Shown here in pieces: positions 23,804-31,887 of a stretch of 39,708 nucleotides of DNA (positions are counted from its first letter, which is position 1; every line of letters begins with the position of its first letter). The notes below the pieces were generated by a model. The model saw only the letters and a program-made list of their open reading frames with translations, was not told the DNA's origin and searched no databases. Source of the stretch: Elusimicrobia bacterium GWA2_51_34 (GTDB taxonomy: Bacteria; Elusimicrobiota; Elusimicrobia; Elusimicrobiales; UBA9959). The position numbers and the translations under genes were made by a program. Location of the stretch: NCBI GenBank assembly GCA_001799565.1, contig MGTS01000003.1:1-39708 (forward strand). Reading direction: 5' to 3'.

Positions 23804-24757
23804 ATGATGAGCGATGCTTGGAAGACCGGAACACTTAAAATAATCAGCGGCAGCGCCAATATGGCGCTTTCGCGCAAGATCTGCGACATACTTGCGGAGC
23901 CTCTCTGCGAGGCTAAGGTGGGGCGGTTTGCCGACGGAGAGATAGACGTGCAGATAATGGAAAATGTGCGCGGAGACGATTGTTATATAATTCAGCCCAC
24001 CTGCCCGCCTGTGAACGAAAATATAATGGAACTGCTTATTACCCTTGACGCGTTAAGACGCGCCTCCGCGGGCCGCATTACCGCAGTTGTTCCCTATTAT
24101 GGTTACGGCCGGGCTGACCGGAAACCGGCGCCCCGTGTGGCTATAACCGCCAAGCTGGTGGCGAACCTTATCACTTCCGCCGGAGCCGACAGGGTTGTTG
24201 CAATAGATCTTCATGCCGCCCAGATACAGGGTTTTTTTGACATTCCCATGGACCACTTGTATGCCAGGCCTGTGGTGCTTGAGCACCTAAAAGGACGGGA
24301 TTTGCCGAACCTGGTGGTGGTGTCGCCTGATGTAGGCAGTGTGGAGCGGGCAAGGTCTTTTGCCAAACGCCTTAACGCGGGGCTTGTTATTATAGATAAA
24401 AGGCGGCCCCGCCCCAACGAGGCCATGATCTATAACATCATCGGTTCCGTGGAGGGCATGACCTGCTTTATTTTTGACGATCTGGTGGACACGGCGGGCA
24501 CCCTTGTCCAGGCGGCGAACGCCCTGAAAGAGCGCGGCGCCGCCAAAATATTGGCCGCCTGCACCCATGGTGTGCTTTCAAGGGACGCCTTTGATAAAAT
24601 CAACGCTTCGCCCCTGGAAGAGCTGATTTTAACGGACACTATACCCGTAAACGCCTCAAAAAGTGCTAAAATCAATGTGATATCGGTGGCTCCGCTTCTG
24701 GCGGAAGCTATAAAAAGAAATCACATAGGTAAATCCATCAGTGAACTTTTTAAGTAA
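23804..24757 (+). CDS. prs: Ribose-phosphate pyrophosphokinase
   Basis: Prs makes PRPP from ribose-5-phosphate and ATP for nucleotide, histidine and tryptophan synthesis. The 317 residues match class I enzymes: 'GSANMALSRKICD', 'RFADGEIDVQIMENVRG', the ATP-loop region 'YGYGRADRK' (commonly Y.RQDRK), 'DLHAAQIQGFFDIPMDHLYA', 'VSPDVGSVERARSFAKRL' and the PRPP-binding DDLVDTAGTL. Two adjacent ATGs (23804, 23807) follow AAAGG. PRPP made here is also the substrate of hpt at the left end of the window. Confidence 0.96.
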   Translation: MMSDAWKTGTLKIISGSANMALSRKICDILAEPLCEAKVGRFADGEIDVQIMENVRGDDCYIIQPTCPPVNENIMELLITLDALRRASAGRITAVVPYYGYGRADRKPAPRVAITAKLVANLITSAGADRVVAIDLHAAQIQGFFDIPMDHLYARPVVLEHLKGRDLPNLVVVSPDVGSVERARSFAKRLNAGLVIIDKRRPRPNEAMIYNIIGSVEGMTCFIFDDLVDTAGTLVQAANALKERGAAKILAACTHGVLSRDAFDKINASPLEELILTDTIPVNASKSAKINVISVAPLLAEAIKRNHIGKSISELFK

Positions 24758-24764
24758 ATAAAAA

Positions 24765-24857
24765 AGGTAACAGGTAGCAGGTTACAGGCAGCGAAGCAAG
24801 TAGTGCTTTAAGTTTTATCCGCCTGACACCTGCTACCTGATGCCTGTAACCTGCAGC
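24765..24857. repeat. Word-repeat hairpin 12 (CAGGTAG heptamer)
   Basis: The left arm 24765-24792 is four successive 7-mers (GGTAACA, GGTAGCA, GGTTACA, GGCAGC). The right arm, about 24827-24857, carries the complement (CACCTGCTACCTGATG, CCTGTAACCTGC). It fills the prs-rplY gap and ends 15 bp before the rplY start. This is the clearest exact period of seven. Confidence 0.87.
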
Positions 24858-24872
24858 AGGGAGAAAACAATT

Positions 24873-25607
24873 ATGGAACAAATAATAGTGGAAGCTCAGA
24901 TCAGGGGAACAATAGGCGGCAAGAAAGGCCTGGCTGTTTTAAGGCAGGGCGGAAGCATTCCCGCAGTTATTTACGGTACCGGCAAGCCGGTGGAGCATGT
25001 TACCGTGGGGGAAAAAGAAATACTCTCCGTGCTGAAGAAAGGCGCCAACTCCCTTGTTAAAATAAAATACTCAAACAATGAGGATACCGTCATCCTTAAG
25101 GAAGTGCAGAAGCATGTTGTTACCGGAAAGCTCCTGCACATAGATTTCCAGCGCATATCGCTGACCGATAAAATAAAGGTAAAAGTGCGCGTGAAACTGG
25201 TGGGAGAGGCCTACGGGGTAAAAGTGGAGGCTGGCATTCTTGAGCACAACATGAGGGAATTGAATGTGCTCTGTCTGCCGACCGATATTCCCAAAGAAAT
25301 TGAAATTAACATCACTGAGCTTCACCTTAACGGCGTAATCCGCGTAAAAGAAGTTAAATCAGATAAGGCGGAAATTATTGAAGACGCCGAGCATATTGTT
25401 GTAAGCGTGGTCGCGCCCAAAGAAGAAAAGGTTGAAACGCCTGTGGCGGCCGCGGGCGCTACGGCGGCAGAACCTGAAGTTATCGCCAAGGGCAAGAAAG
25501 AGGAAGGTGAAGAGGGCGCCGAGGCCGCTGCCGGAAAGGGAGCCAAGCCGGCGGCCGATTCTGGCGGCAAGCCGGAAGATAAAAAACCGGCTGCCGGTAA
25601 GAAATAG
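24873..25607 (+). CDS. rplY: 50S ribosomal protein L25 (CTC family)
   Basis: L25/CTC binds 5S rRNA. The start at ATG 24873 (AGGGAG upstream) is preferred to one at 24840, which lies in the hairpin arm. Residues 1-95 are the 5S-binding L25 domain (QIIVEAQIR, 'AVIYGTGKPVEHVTV', 'GANSLVKIKY', 'VTGKLLHIDFQRIS'). Residues about 96-185 are the beta domain of CTC-type proteins ('VEAGILEHNMRELNVLCLPTDIPKEIEINITEL'). Residues about 190-244 are a lysine/glutamate/alanine-rich low-complexity tail, longer than usual. The order prs-rplY-pth is standard. Confidence 0.94.
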   Translation: MEQIIVEAQIRGTIGGKKGLAVLRQGGSIPAVIYGTGKPVEHVTVGEKEILSVLKKGANSLVKIKYSNNEDTVILKEVQKHVVTGKLLHIDFQRISLTDKIKVKVRVKLVGEAYGVKVEAGILEHNMRELNVLCLPTDIPKEIEINITELHLNGVIRVKEVKSDKAEIIEDAEHIVVSVVAPKEEKVETPVAAAGATAAEPEVIAKGKKEEGEEGAEAAAGKGAKPAADSGGKPEDKKPAAGKK

Positions 25608-25615
25608 CGCAGAAA

Positions 25616-25696
25616 GCTGGTAGGCTTGTAGGCTAGTATGCTTTCAGGTAATTCCTAACTAGACCTACCGGCATACACGCCTACCAGCATACCAGC
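25616..25696. repeat. Word-repeat hairpin 13 (GTAGGCTT octamer)
   Basis: The left arm 25616-25642 reads GGTAGGCT-TGTAGGCT-AGTATGCT, an 8-bp period. The right arm 25664-25696 is the imperfect complement. The left arm and its CAGAAA lead-in are nearly identical to hairpin 10. It lies in the rplY-pth gap. Confidence 0.87.
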
Positions 25697-25725
25697 AGCT
25701 TAGTAACTCAAAAGAGGTTTTAAAC

Positions 25726-26349
25726 GTGGAGCGGCGCATAACGCTGGTTGTCTTTTTGGGTAATCCGGGGCGCGAGTACGAGTCAACCAGGCATAATATC
25801 GGGTTCATGCTGGGGGATCTGGCTGCTCAAAAACTGGCCCCGAATTTTGGTTCGTCTACAGAAAAAGTGTGGGGCTGGCGCGATTGGCGGGGGCTTGGGC
25901 TGTATCTTGAGACCCAGAGAAACGGGCAAAAACTTTACCTTTTAAAACCGGCAACTTATATGAACGCTTCAGGCGAAGCAGCCCGCAGCCTCGTGGAGTT
26001 CTATAAAATTCCGCCTGAGGCGACACTTGCGGTTTACGACGACATGGCTCTGCCTTTCGGCTGCCTGAGGGTGCGCGCCGGAGGCTCTTTCGGGGGGCAC
26101 AGAGGAATATCCTCTATAATAGCCTCGTTGGGCACGCAGGGGGTGCCCCGCCTGCGCCTGGGAATCGGCCCGAAGCCCGAACGCATGGACGCCGTGAATT
26201 TTGTGCTTGGAAAGTTTTCAAAAGAGGAGGCGGTTCTGCTGCCCGGGTTTTTGGACAGGGCGTTTGAGGCTTTGGAGTTGGTTGTTGATTCGGGGCCAGA
26301 AAGCGCCATGAACCGTTATAATAATGCCGGCGATAAATCCGTATCTTAA
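25726..26349 (+). CDS. pth: Peptidyl-tRNA hydrolase
   Basis: Pth frees peptides from tRNA dropped by stalled ribosomes. The 207 residues begin at a GTG codon with AGAGG upstream. Catalytic and binding residues are visible: FLGNPGREYESTRHNIG with N13 and catalytic H23, 'LLKPATYMNASGE' with the conserved asparagine, 'AVYDDMALPFGCLRVR', and GGSFGGHRGISSI. The typical C-terminal 'RLRLGIGPKPE....NFVLGKFS' is present. A short frame for a membrane protein overlaps its last 26 bp. Confidence 0.94.
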   Translation: MERRITLVVFLGNPGREYESTRHNIGFMLGDLAAQKLAPNFGSSTEKVWGWRDWRGLGLYLETQRNGQKLYLLKPATYMNASGEAARSLVEFYKIPPEATLAVYDDMALPFGCLRVRAGGSFGGHRGISSIIASLGTQGVPRLRLGIGPKPERMDAVNFVLGKFSKEEAVLLPGFLDRAFEALELVVDSGPESAMNRYNNAGDKSVS

Positions 26350-26554
26350 GCTTTTTTTCGGCCTGATGCTTTTGCTGCTGGGGTTTGGATATATTTACAA
26401 GCCGGGAGCGGTGGAGCGTTTAAACCGCCTGCTTAAAGAAACTCTGTTAAACGATTCCTATGTCGCCCTTCACCACAAGAAATGGGGGGTGTTGCTTGTG
26501 CTTATAGGTTCTTTGCTGGTCTACATGGGGCTCTCGCGTTTGTGCAGTTGGTAA
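26324..26554 (+). CDS. Small two-helix membrane protein of unknown function
   Basis: This 76-residue frame overlaps the end of pth by 26 bp in another frame. It has two hydrophobic helices (about 9-26 and 54-71) separated by a basic, polar loop with 'RLNRLLKETLLND' and 'HHKKWG'. I do not recognise a family. The overlap with pth suggests translational coupling. The alternating hydrophobic and amphipathic pattern supports a real protein over chance, but coding evidence is otherwise limited. Confidence 0.55.
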   Translation: MPAINPYLKLFFGLMLLLLGFGYIYKPGAVERLNRLLKETLLNDSYVALHHKKWGVLLVLIGSLLVYMGLSRLCSW

Positions 26555-26572
26555 AAACAGTAATCAGTCTGC

Positions 26573-26656
26573 AGTTTAGACAGTAGTTTCTTACCCCTTT
26601 GCTAAAAGGGGAGGAATGGGGGGTTTCTGGGCGAATTCCGCACTATCTGAACCGCA
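26573..26656. repeat. Degenerate hairpin with inner GC hairpin
   Basis: GTTTAGACAGTAG near 26576-26588 is an imperfect complement of CACTATCTGAACC at 26641-26653. Between them is a perfect stem CCCCTTT-gcta-AAAGGGG followed by GAGGAATGGGGGGTTT. This looks like a worn member of the word-repeat hairpins carrying a second palindrome. Confidence 0.5.
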
Positions 26657-26676
26657 GAGCGCTGTTGCAAAAGCGC

Positions 26677-26703
26677 TTGACAGGCCATGAAAATAAATAT
26701 GAG
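26677..26703 (+). promoter_or_regulatory. Possible sigma-70 promoter for the orphan response regulator
   Basis: A perfect TTGACA at 26677-26682 is followed after 15 bp by TATGAG (26698-26703). The spacing is short and the -10 box matches at four of six. It overlaps the inverted repeat AGCGCT...AGCGCT (26656-26676), which could be an operator. Confidence 0.35.
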
Positions 26704-26771
26704 TTTTAAAATATAAAATACCGCGGTTATCCAGTCTTACAATGCGCAACTTGCGTCTAGGAGAATGCCTT

Positions 26772-27446
26772 ATGGCTTATAACGTCCTTTTGGTTGAAGA
26801 CGACCCTATGTACCTTGCTATGGTGAGTGAATATCTGACAAGCGCCGGCTATCATGTGCGCCAGGCCATTACCGCACATGACGGGCTTACATCAATCAAG
26901 TCGGAACCGCCGCATCTGCTAATTCTCGATTTAAATTTGCCGGACAAATCAGGCAGCACCCTGCTTCTGGAGATAAGAAAAAATCCTGCCACAAAATCCC
27001 TTCCCATAATCATTATGACCGGTACTGACACTGGAACCGATCATAATTATCTCCTGCGTATGGGAGCCGACGCTTTTTTATCCAAATCCACCCCACAGGA
27101 ACAGTGCATTGTCACTATTGAAGCGCTGTTCAGGCGGCTTGAAATGGACGGCTTTTTCCTGAGGATGGGTGGCACTATACTAGACCAGCGTCACAAATCT
27201 CTGTATGTAAACGGCGTCAGAGTGGAAAATCTATCCCTAGAGGAATTTGAGTTTCTGGCATTGCTGATGGAATATTTGCCGGCCCATGTAACCTCCAAGG
27301 AAATTGCGCGCCTTGTCTGGAAGCACAAAGGATTCGACATTCATGAGATTGAATCTTCATTGAAAACCAAACTTTCCAAGCACCAGGCCATTGAAATCAG
27401 CGGTGACCTGATTTCAGGATATTCGCTTCAAGATATTTCACAATAA
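26772..27446 (+). CDS. Response regulator with C-terminal winged-helix-like domain
   Basis: The start at ATG 26772 has AGGAG upstream; an in-frame ATG lies at 26742. Residues 1-120 form a receiver domain: acidic pocket VEDD (8-11), phospho-accepting D53 in LILDLNLP, the MTGTD switch, and the lysine in FLSKSTP. Residues about 135-224 ('LSLEEFEFLALLMEYLPAHVTSKEIARLVW') resemble the OmpR/PhoB winged helix, although the end 'IHEIESSLKTKLSKHQAIEISGDLISGYSL' is shorter and lacks the usual RVRR basic helix. No histidine kinase adjoins it. The kinase of the downstream operon is a possible partner, by inference only. Confidence 0.82.
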   Translation: MAYNVLLVEDDPMYLAMVSEYLTSAGYHVRQAITAHDGLTSIKSEPPHLLILDLNLPDKSGSTLLLEIRKNPATKSLPIIIMTGTDTGTDHNYLLRMGADAFLSKSTPQEQCIVTIEALFRRLEMDGFFLRMGGTILDQRHKSLYVNGVRVENLSLEEFEFLALLMEYLPAHVTSKEIARLVWKHKGFDIHEIESSLKTKLSKHQAIEISGDLISGYSLQDISQ

Positions 27447-27453
27447 CTGATTC

Positions 27454-27876
27454 TCACTTTGCCGCGGTGTTCAGTATCAATTCAATCTCTTTTTCCCGGA
27501 ATAATACCGGGTGCTTAATTTCGCCTTTTATATCCCCCTGTCTGAAAACTCCAAGTTCCCCGTGGTTATTTAAGAATGCTTCCAGGAAAAGAGCTTTTGT
27601 TAAAAGTTCGGGCATTATAAGATTAGTGGAGGTTATCCGGAAATTAAGCGGAAAAACCGGATTAATTATTTTTTTAACAGCCACCGGCACCCCGGCCTTG
27701 TTGCGGGCTACCATAAAAAGCATGGCATTCGGCCTGGTGGCCGTCTCAACCAGGTGTTCCGTTATTACCACCTGGCCGCGAAGGTTGAAAGTCAGCCTTA
27801 GAAAATACAGGTAACCAAAGCGCGTCAGCGCGAAAAGCACGGCGCAGCAAAGGGACAGATAGAAAATTTTCTTCAT
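27454..27876 (-). CDS. Hypothetical membrane-anchored protein
   Basis: The 140-residue protein starts with a basic end and one hydrophobic helix (MKKIFYLSLCCAVLFALTR), a signal or anchor. The rest has alternating beta-like segments ('GQVVITEHLVETATRPNAMLFMVARN', 'VAVKKIINPVFPLNFRITSTNLIMP') that could be an extracytoplasmic beta domain. The phrase 'NKAGVPVAVKKI.NPVFPLNFRI' resembles segments in c-type-cytochrome-biogenesis/CcmI-like and transport-associated periplasmic domains, but I cannot assign it. It is divergent from the coiled-coil operon and convergent with the response regulator, whose stop is 7 bp away. Confidence 0.6.
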   Translation of the reverse strand: MKKIFYLSLCCAVLFALTRFGYLYFLRLTFNLRGQVVITEHLVETATRPNAMLFMVARNKAGVPVAVKKIINPVFPLNFRITSTNLIMPELLTKALFLEAFLNNHGELGVFRQGDIKGEIKHPVLFREKEIELILNTAAK

Positions 27877-27889
27877 AATGGCTGCTAAA

Positions 27890-27983
27890 CAGGTAGACAG
27901 GATTCAGTAGCCAGAATTCAGAATAGCAGAACCTTTCTCGTGGCCGGCGTTCTCATTCTGACTCCTGGCTTCTGGCTACCTGA
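27890..27983. repeat. Word-repeat hairpin 14 (CAGAATTC/GTAGCCAG family)
   Basis: The left arm 27890-27924 (CAGGTAGACAGGATTCAG, TAGCCAGAATTCAGAAT) pairs with the right arm, about 27955-27983 (ATTCTGACTCCTGGCTTC, TGGCTACCTG). Its word is shared with the hairpins at 3532 and 9795. It lies between divergent genes. Confidence 0.85.
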
Positions 27984-28061
27984 ACTTGTTTATAACGCCC
28001 GATATAGATTCTATAAAATAACGCGCAATAATCTGTTAATAATCATTCAACATTCCTTTTA

Positions 28062-28090
28062 TTGACTTAAAGGGGGGGCTGCGTTAGACT
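28062..28090 (+). promoter_or_regulatory. Candidate sigma-70 promoter of the coiled-coil operon
   Basis: TTGACT (28062-28067), a 17-bp spacer containing seven Gs, then TAGACT (28085-28090): five of six and four of six matches to consensus with ideal spacing. Transcription from here would put hairpin 15 in the 5' leader of the operon. I see no clear -24/-12 sigma-54 site (GG and GC with 10-bp spacing in good context) in 27877-28253. Confidence 0.45.
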
Positions 28091-28111
28091 CTATATATAA
28101 GAGTTATCGCT

Positions 28112-28223
28112 GCTCAGGTTCACGGTTCAGCGGTTCAACGGTTGGAAGTCAGGCGACACAAGAAGATTGTGAAAAATAATCTTTAACCGTGAACCATTGA
28201 ACCTTGGCCCTGACAACCTGAGC
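28112..28223. repeat. Word-repeat hairpin 15 (GGTTCACG family)
   Basis: The left arm 28112-28143 repeats CAGGTTCA, CGGTTCAG, CGGTTCAA, CGGTT. The right arm 28185-28223 is the complement (AACCGTGAACCATTGAACC, then AACCTGAGC). The outermost 9 bp (GCTCAGGTT/AACCTGAGC) are perfect. It lies in the leader of the coiled-coil operon. Confidence 0.87.
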
Positions 28224-28253
28224 AATTTACCGCAATTTACAAAGGAACCAACT

Positions 28254-31200
28254 ATGGCAAATGAATACGGCGAACTTGAACAACTTGTAAACGATGTTAC
28301 CAGCCTTGACACGGCCCGCATGACGCTGCGCTGGGCGCTTGAGCGCCTGAATTCTATTGAGAAAGAGAGAGCGGACCTTAAAAAAAACCTCGCGTTGACT
28401 GAAGAAACCTCAAAGCAGCTGCAGGCTAAGCTGGGCACGCTTGAAGATTCTTTCAAGAGCCGTACAAAATCCCTGAGTGAAAAGGAGGGATTCTACACCA
28501 AGCTTGAAGCCACCATGTCGCTTCTGGGCAGCGGGAAACTGGACATACAGCAGCTTTTGAAAAAAGAGGCCCGCCTGGATCAGTTGCGCCGTAGCTTGGA
28601 AGACGAGTATCAGGATAAATTTGAGCAGCTTGACCGTAATCAGCGCTTCGTGATAGAACGCTGGAACGCGCGTCTGCTTGAGGTGGAAAGCCAGTACGCG
28701 GCCAAACTTGGCGAGTCGCAAAAAAAATATGATACTCTGCGCTCAGACCTTGAAAACGACCACCAGGGGCGGCTTTTGGCGCTTCAAAAGAGTTTTAGCG
28801 CCCGCGAAAATGAGCTGACGGGAAGGATAAACCTGCTTGAAACCTCGGTGAAGGCGGATGAGCATCGTCTTGAAGACAGGAAAAGAGAACTTGAAACTGA
28901 ATTTCTGGCTAAAAAGCGGGAAGTGGATGAAAATTACGGAAAGCTCAGGAACATGCTTGAGCAGGGTCTGGAAGAAAGACTCCGCGCCATGGATTCCGAC
29001 CACGGCGAGCAGGTTAAACGCCTTGAACTTTCCTGGAAGGCGGAGCGCGGCCGCCTTATGGAAGAGCAGCGCGTGCGCGAAGAGCAGTTCGCCTCGGCCC
29101 AGGACCGCATAAAGGAAGTTGAAAATTTGCTGGCTTCGCAGCAGGAAAGCCACCACGGCGAGCTGATAAAGATAATAAACGAAAAAGAGGCGGCTTTCCG
29201 TTTCAAGCTGGAAGCCCTTGAAAAGGAAAAAAAGGCCTACTCCCTGACAGTCGCCAAAATGCAGGAACAGATCGGGGCAAAAGAGTCGCAGTGGGCCCAG
29301 GAAAGGGAAAAATTGAACGCGGAATTAAGCCAGCGGATTTCCCTTAATGACTCATCCGTCCGGGAACGCGCGGCTGCGCTTGAAAAGGAGTATGCCGCCA
29401 AAAAAGCGGAGCTTGACAAGGTGGTGGCCGCCGCCAGGCAGGAATTTGAGGAGCAGTTCCAGTCCAGGCTGGCGTTTGAGCGATTGGCCATGGAGGAAGA
29501 GAAAAACAGGACTAAAAACTCGTTATTGTTCGGGGAGGCGGCGCTTAAGAAAGCTGATGAGAAGATAAAAGAACTGGAAGCTGCGTTTTCCGCTTCAAAA
29601 AGCGAACATCACAGAGAGCTAATGGACAAACTGGCCGCAGGTGAGGCGGCTTTCAGGGAAAAAATGGCGCAGTTTGAAGAGGAAAAACAGGCTTATAGCC
29701 TGACTATAGAAAAGCTTGCGGAGGAACTAAGAGCGAAAGAAAATATGCTGCTGGCGGAAAAAGAGCAATTTTCAAAACAGGCAACTGATAAGGCGTCCGC
29801 TTACCAGGCGCAGCTTTCTGCGAAGGAAGGTGTTTTTGAGTTTGAACGAATGGCTTTTGAGAAAAAGATCTCGGTGTTAAGAGGCGAGATATCCGACAAA
29901 GAGAAAGCGCTTGTGCTGGAGCGTGAGAATCTTTCAAACGCGCTGGCTAAAGTGTCCGCCGAAGCCAAAACCATGGCTGAAAAGCGGATGGCAGGCATAC
30001 TCGCGGAATATGAAAAGCGCAAAACCGGGCTTGAGCGGGAATTTGAGATTAAATTCGCAGACCGGGTGAAGGCTCTTGAATTTGAGAAAGCGCGCGCCGG
30101 CGAAGCGGTAGCGTTAAAAGAAGGCCAGCTCAAGGGCGCCTATGAAAAGATCAAAGCTCTTGAAAGCGGGATAGAGGCGTTAAAAGCTGAATATTCAAAT
30201 GAGAAAGCTGAACTGTCAAAGGCGCACGAAGAGAAGCTTAAAGCCCAGGCGGCGGAGTTTGATATAGCGCGCGCCGATTATGCCGAAGAATCGTCTTTAA
30301 AAGAAGCCGCTTTAAGAGAACGTCTTGAGGAATTAAGTGTTTATGTCTCCGACAAAGAGCAGGCCCTTGTGATGGAGCGGGAGAACCTTTCAAACGTGCT
30401 TGCTAAAGTGTCAGCTGAAGCCCGTACCATGGCGGAAGAGCGCGTGGCGGGCATACGCGCGGAGTACGAATTCAAGAAGGCGGAGCTAGAAGCGGAGTAT
30501 CGTGAACGCGGCGCTAAAGCCGACGCGGGAATCCAAAAACTAAAAAAAGAAATTTATAAAGACTGCGGCCGGGAACAGGAAGTTATGGAAGCTGAAAAAG
30601 CCCGGATTGAAAGTGTGCTGAAGCAAAGAGAGCGGGAATATCTGGAGAAAGTAAAGCAGGTGGATAAGCAAAAAGAGGATTTGGCCGGTAAAGAAGAAGA
30701 GCTGCGGGTAAAATACGAAGAGATGTTCCACGACCGCGTGGTGGAGCACGAGGGGGATCTGAAGGTTTTAAGGGAAGGCTTCGGAAAAGAGCGGGCGCAG
30801 TTTCGCGCGGAGATAACCGCTCGGGAAGAATCGGTAAGGCTTATGGGATTAGAGCTGGATGCCGTGAAAACCGGCGCAGTTCAGGCTAAAGCGGGGTTCG
30901 AGGCGGCGTTCTATGCCGCTATTTCGGAGGCCGAAAGCGATAAAGAAACCATGCGTAAGGAATTTGCCGGCCGAAAGGTGAAATTGGAATCGGGTCTGGC
31001 GGAACAATCCCGCAGATTGGAAGCGGAATACTCTTCGCGTAAAGAGGAATTGGAAAAAAAATTAGCGGAGCGCGCCGCGTCATGGCACGCCCGGCAGGAA
31101 GCGGATTATCGCTCCCGTGAAGAAACGTGGAAAATGGAAAGGAGCCGGCTTATGGACGCGGCCGCGTCAAGGGATGAGCAGGTAAAGCTTGCGCAGGCTA

Positions 31201-31754
31201 AAATCCGCGCCATCCAGGGTGAACTGGAGTCGCGATCCAGGGCGCTGGAAAAGGCGGCGGCTGAAAAATACGCCTCCCTTGAGCGCGAATTTGACAACTT
31301 TAAGGCGACGCGCATCAGGGAACTGGAAGAGTCCTGGGCCAGGCAACGCGATGCTTTTGCGAAGGAACTGGCTGCTCGGGACGCCCTGGTGCAGCAGATC
31401 TCCGAGGAAATGGTTTCCCTGCGCGAGGGGCTGGCGCAATCAGCGGCACAAAAGGCCCAGGATGCCGAAGAAGTGATCCAGCTCAGAGCGGCAAATGGGA
31501 AGTGGCGGGAAAAATGCGGCAAGCTGGAGAAAGGGATAGAGCGTATGCAGGAGGAGGCCAGGCGGGAAAAAGAAGAACGGAAAAAGGACACGGAGAAAAG
31601 AATTCTCGCGCTAAAGGACGAATGGGAGCATGAAAAAGCGGGCCAAATATTGTATTATCAAGAGAAGATGGATAAACTGGTGGAGGCGTGCGAGAAATAC
31701 AGTAAGGAGCTTGACGCAAGGGAAGAGGCCCTCCGCCGCGGAGAAAAAGCCTAG
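28254..31754 (+). CDS. Giant coiled-coil protein 1 (1166 residues)
   Basis: The start at ATG 28254 has AAAGGA upstream. Apart from the first 45 or so residues (MANEYGELEQLVNDVTSLDTA) the whole protein is one charged, heptad-patterned coiled coil rich in Glu, Lys, Ala and Leu. There is no membrane segment, no Walker motif and no other domain, so it is not an SMC protein. At least two internal duplications are visible: the LERENLSNALAKVSAEAKTM segment at 29924-30014 recurs at 30382-30471, and the HHGELIKIINEKEAAFR segment has a second version (HHRELMDKLAAGEAAFR). The C-terminus ACEKYSKELDAREEALRRGEK resembles that of coiled-coil protein 2. I infer a filament or scaffold protein; it is unassigned to a family. 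Confidence 0.85.
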   Translation: MANEYGELEQLVNDVTSLDTARMTLRWALERLNSIEKERADLKKNLALTEETSKQLQAKLGTLEDSFKSRTKSLSEKEGFYTKLEATMSLLGSGKLDIQQLLKKEARLDQLRRSLEDEYQDKFEQLDRNQRFVIERWNARLLEVESQYAAKLGESQKKYDTLRSDLENDHQGRLLALQKSFSARENELTGRINLLETSVKADEHRLEDRKRELETEFLAKKREVDENYGKLRNMLEQGLEERLRAMDSDHGEQVKRLELSWKAERGRLMEEQRVREEQFASAQDRIKEVENLLASQQESHHGELIKIINEKEAAFRFKLEALEKEKKAYSLTVAKMQEQIGAKESQWAQEREKLNAELSQRISLNDSSVRERAAALEKEYAAKKAELDKVVAAARQEFEEQFQSRLAFERLAMEEEKNRTKNSLLFGEAALKKADEKIKELEAAFSASKSEHHRELMDKLAAGEAAFREKMAQFEEEKQAYSLTIEKLAEELRAKENMLLAEKEQFSKQATDKASAYQAQLSAKEGVFEFERMAFEKKISVLRGEISDKEKALVLERENLSNALAKVSAEAKTMAEKRMAGILAEYEKRKTGLEREFEIKFADRVKALEFEKARAGEAVALKEGQLKGAYEKIKALESGIEALKAEYSNEKAELSKAHEEKLKAQAAEFDIARADYAEESSLKEAALRERLEELSVYVSDKEQALVMERENLSNVLAKVSAEARTMAEERVAGIRAEYEFKKAELEAEYRERGAKADAGIQKLKKEIYKDCGREQEVMEAEKARIESVLKQREREYLEKVKQVDKQKEDLAGKEEELRVKYEEMFHDRVVEHEGDLKVLREGFGKERAQFRAEITAREESVRLMGLELDAVKTGAVQAKAGFEAAFYAAISEAESDKETMRKEFAGRKVKLESGLAEQSRRLEAEYSSRKEELEKKLAERAASWHARQEADYRSREETWKMERSRLMDAAASRDEQVKLAQAKIRAIQGELESRSRALEKAAAEKYASLEREFDNFKATRIRELEESWARQRDAFAKELAARDALVQQISEEMVSLREGLAQSAAQKAQDAEEVIQLRAANGKWREKCGKLEKGIERMQEEARREKEERKKDTEKRILALKDEWEHEKAGQILYYQEKMDKLVEACEKYSKELDAREEALRRGEKA

Positions 31755-31775
31755 CCTGTGCGCTGTGCCCCGGCC

Positions 31776-31790
31776 TCCGCCTTGGGCGGA
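31776..31790. repeat. TCCGCC/GGCGGA palindrome
   Basis: TCCGCC-TTG-GGCGGA lies in the 133-bp gap between coiled-coil genes 1 and 2. It is another half-unit of the palindromic element seen in tRNA-Ser and tsaE. Confidence 0.65.
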
Positions 31791-31887
31791 AGCGGGACTG
31801 TTCCGTACCCAGCCTGGGGCCGCAAGTCAGCCTGGTAACGGCTGCTTATCCAATCAACCTGTCAGACATCCATGGTAAAGGGGATCT

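Noticed and set aside
26573-26656. CCCCTTT/AAAGGGG hairpin as a Rho-independent terminator for pth
   Set aside because: The stem is followed by GAGGAATGGGGGG and not a T-run, and it is nested in a larger degenerate repeat.
28254-31754. Coiled-coil protein 1 as SMC, RecN or Rad50
   Set aside because: There is no Walker A, signature or Walker B motif at either end and no hinge domain.
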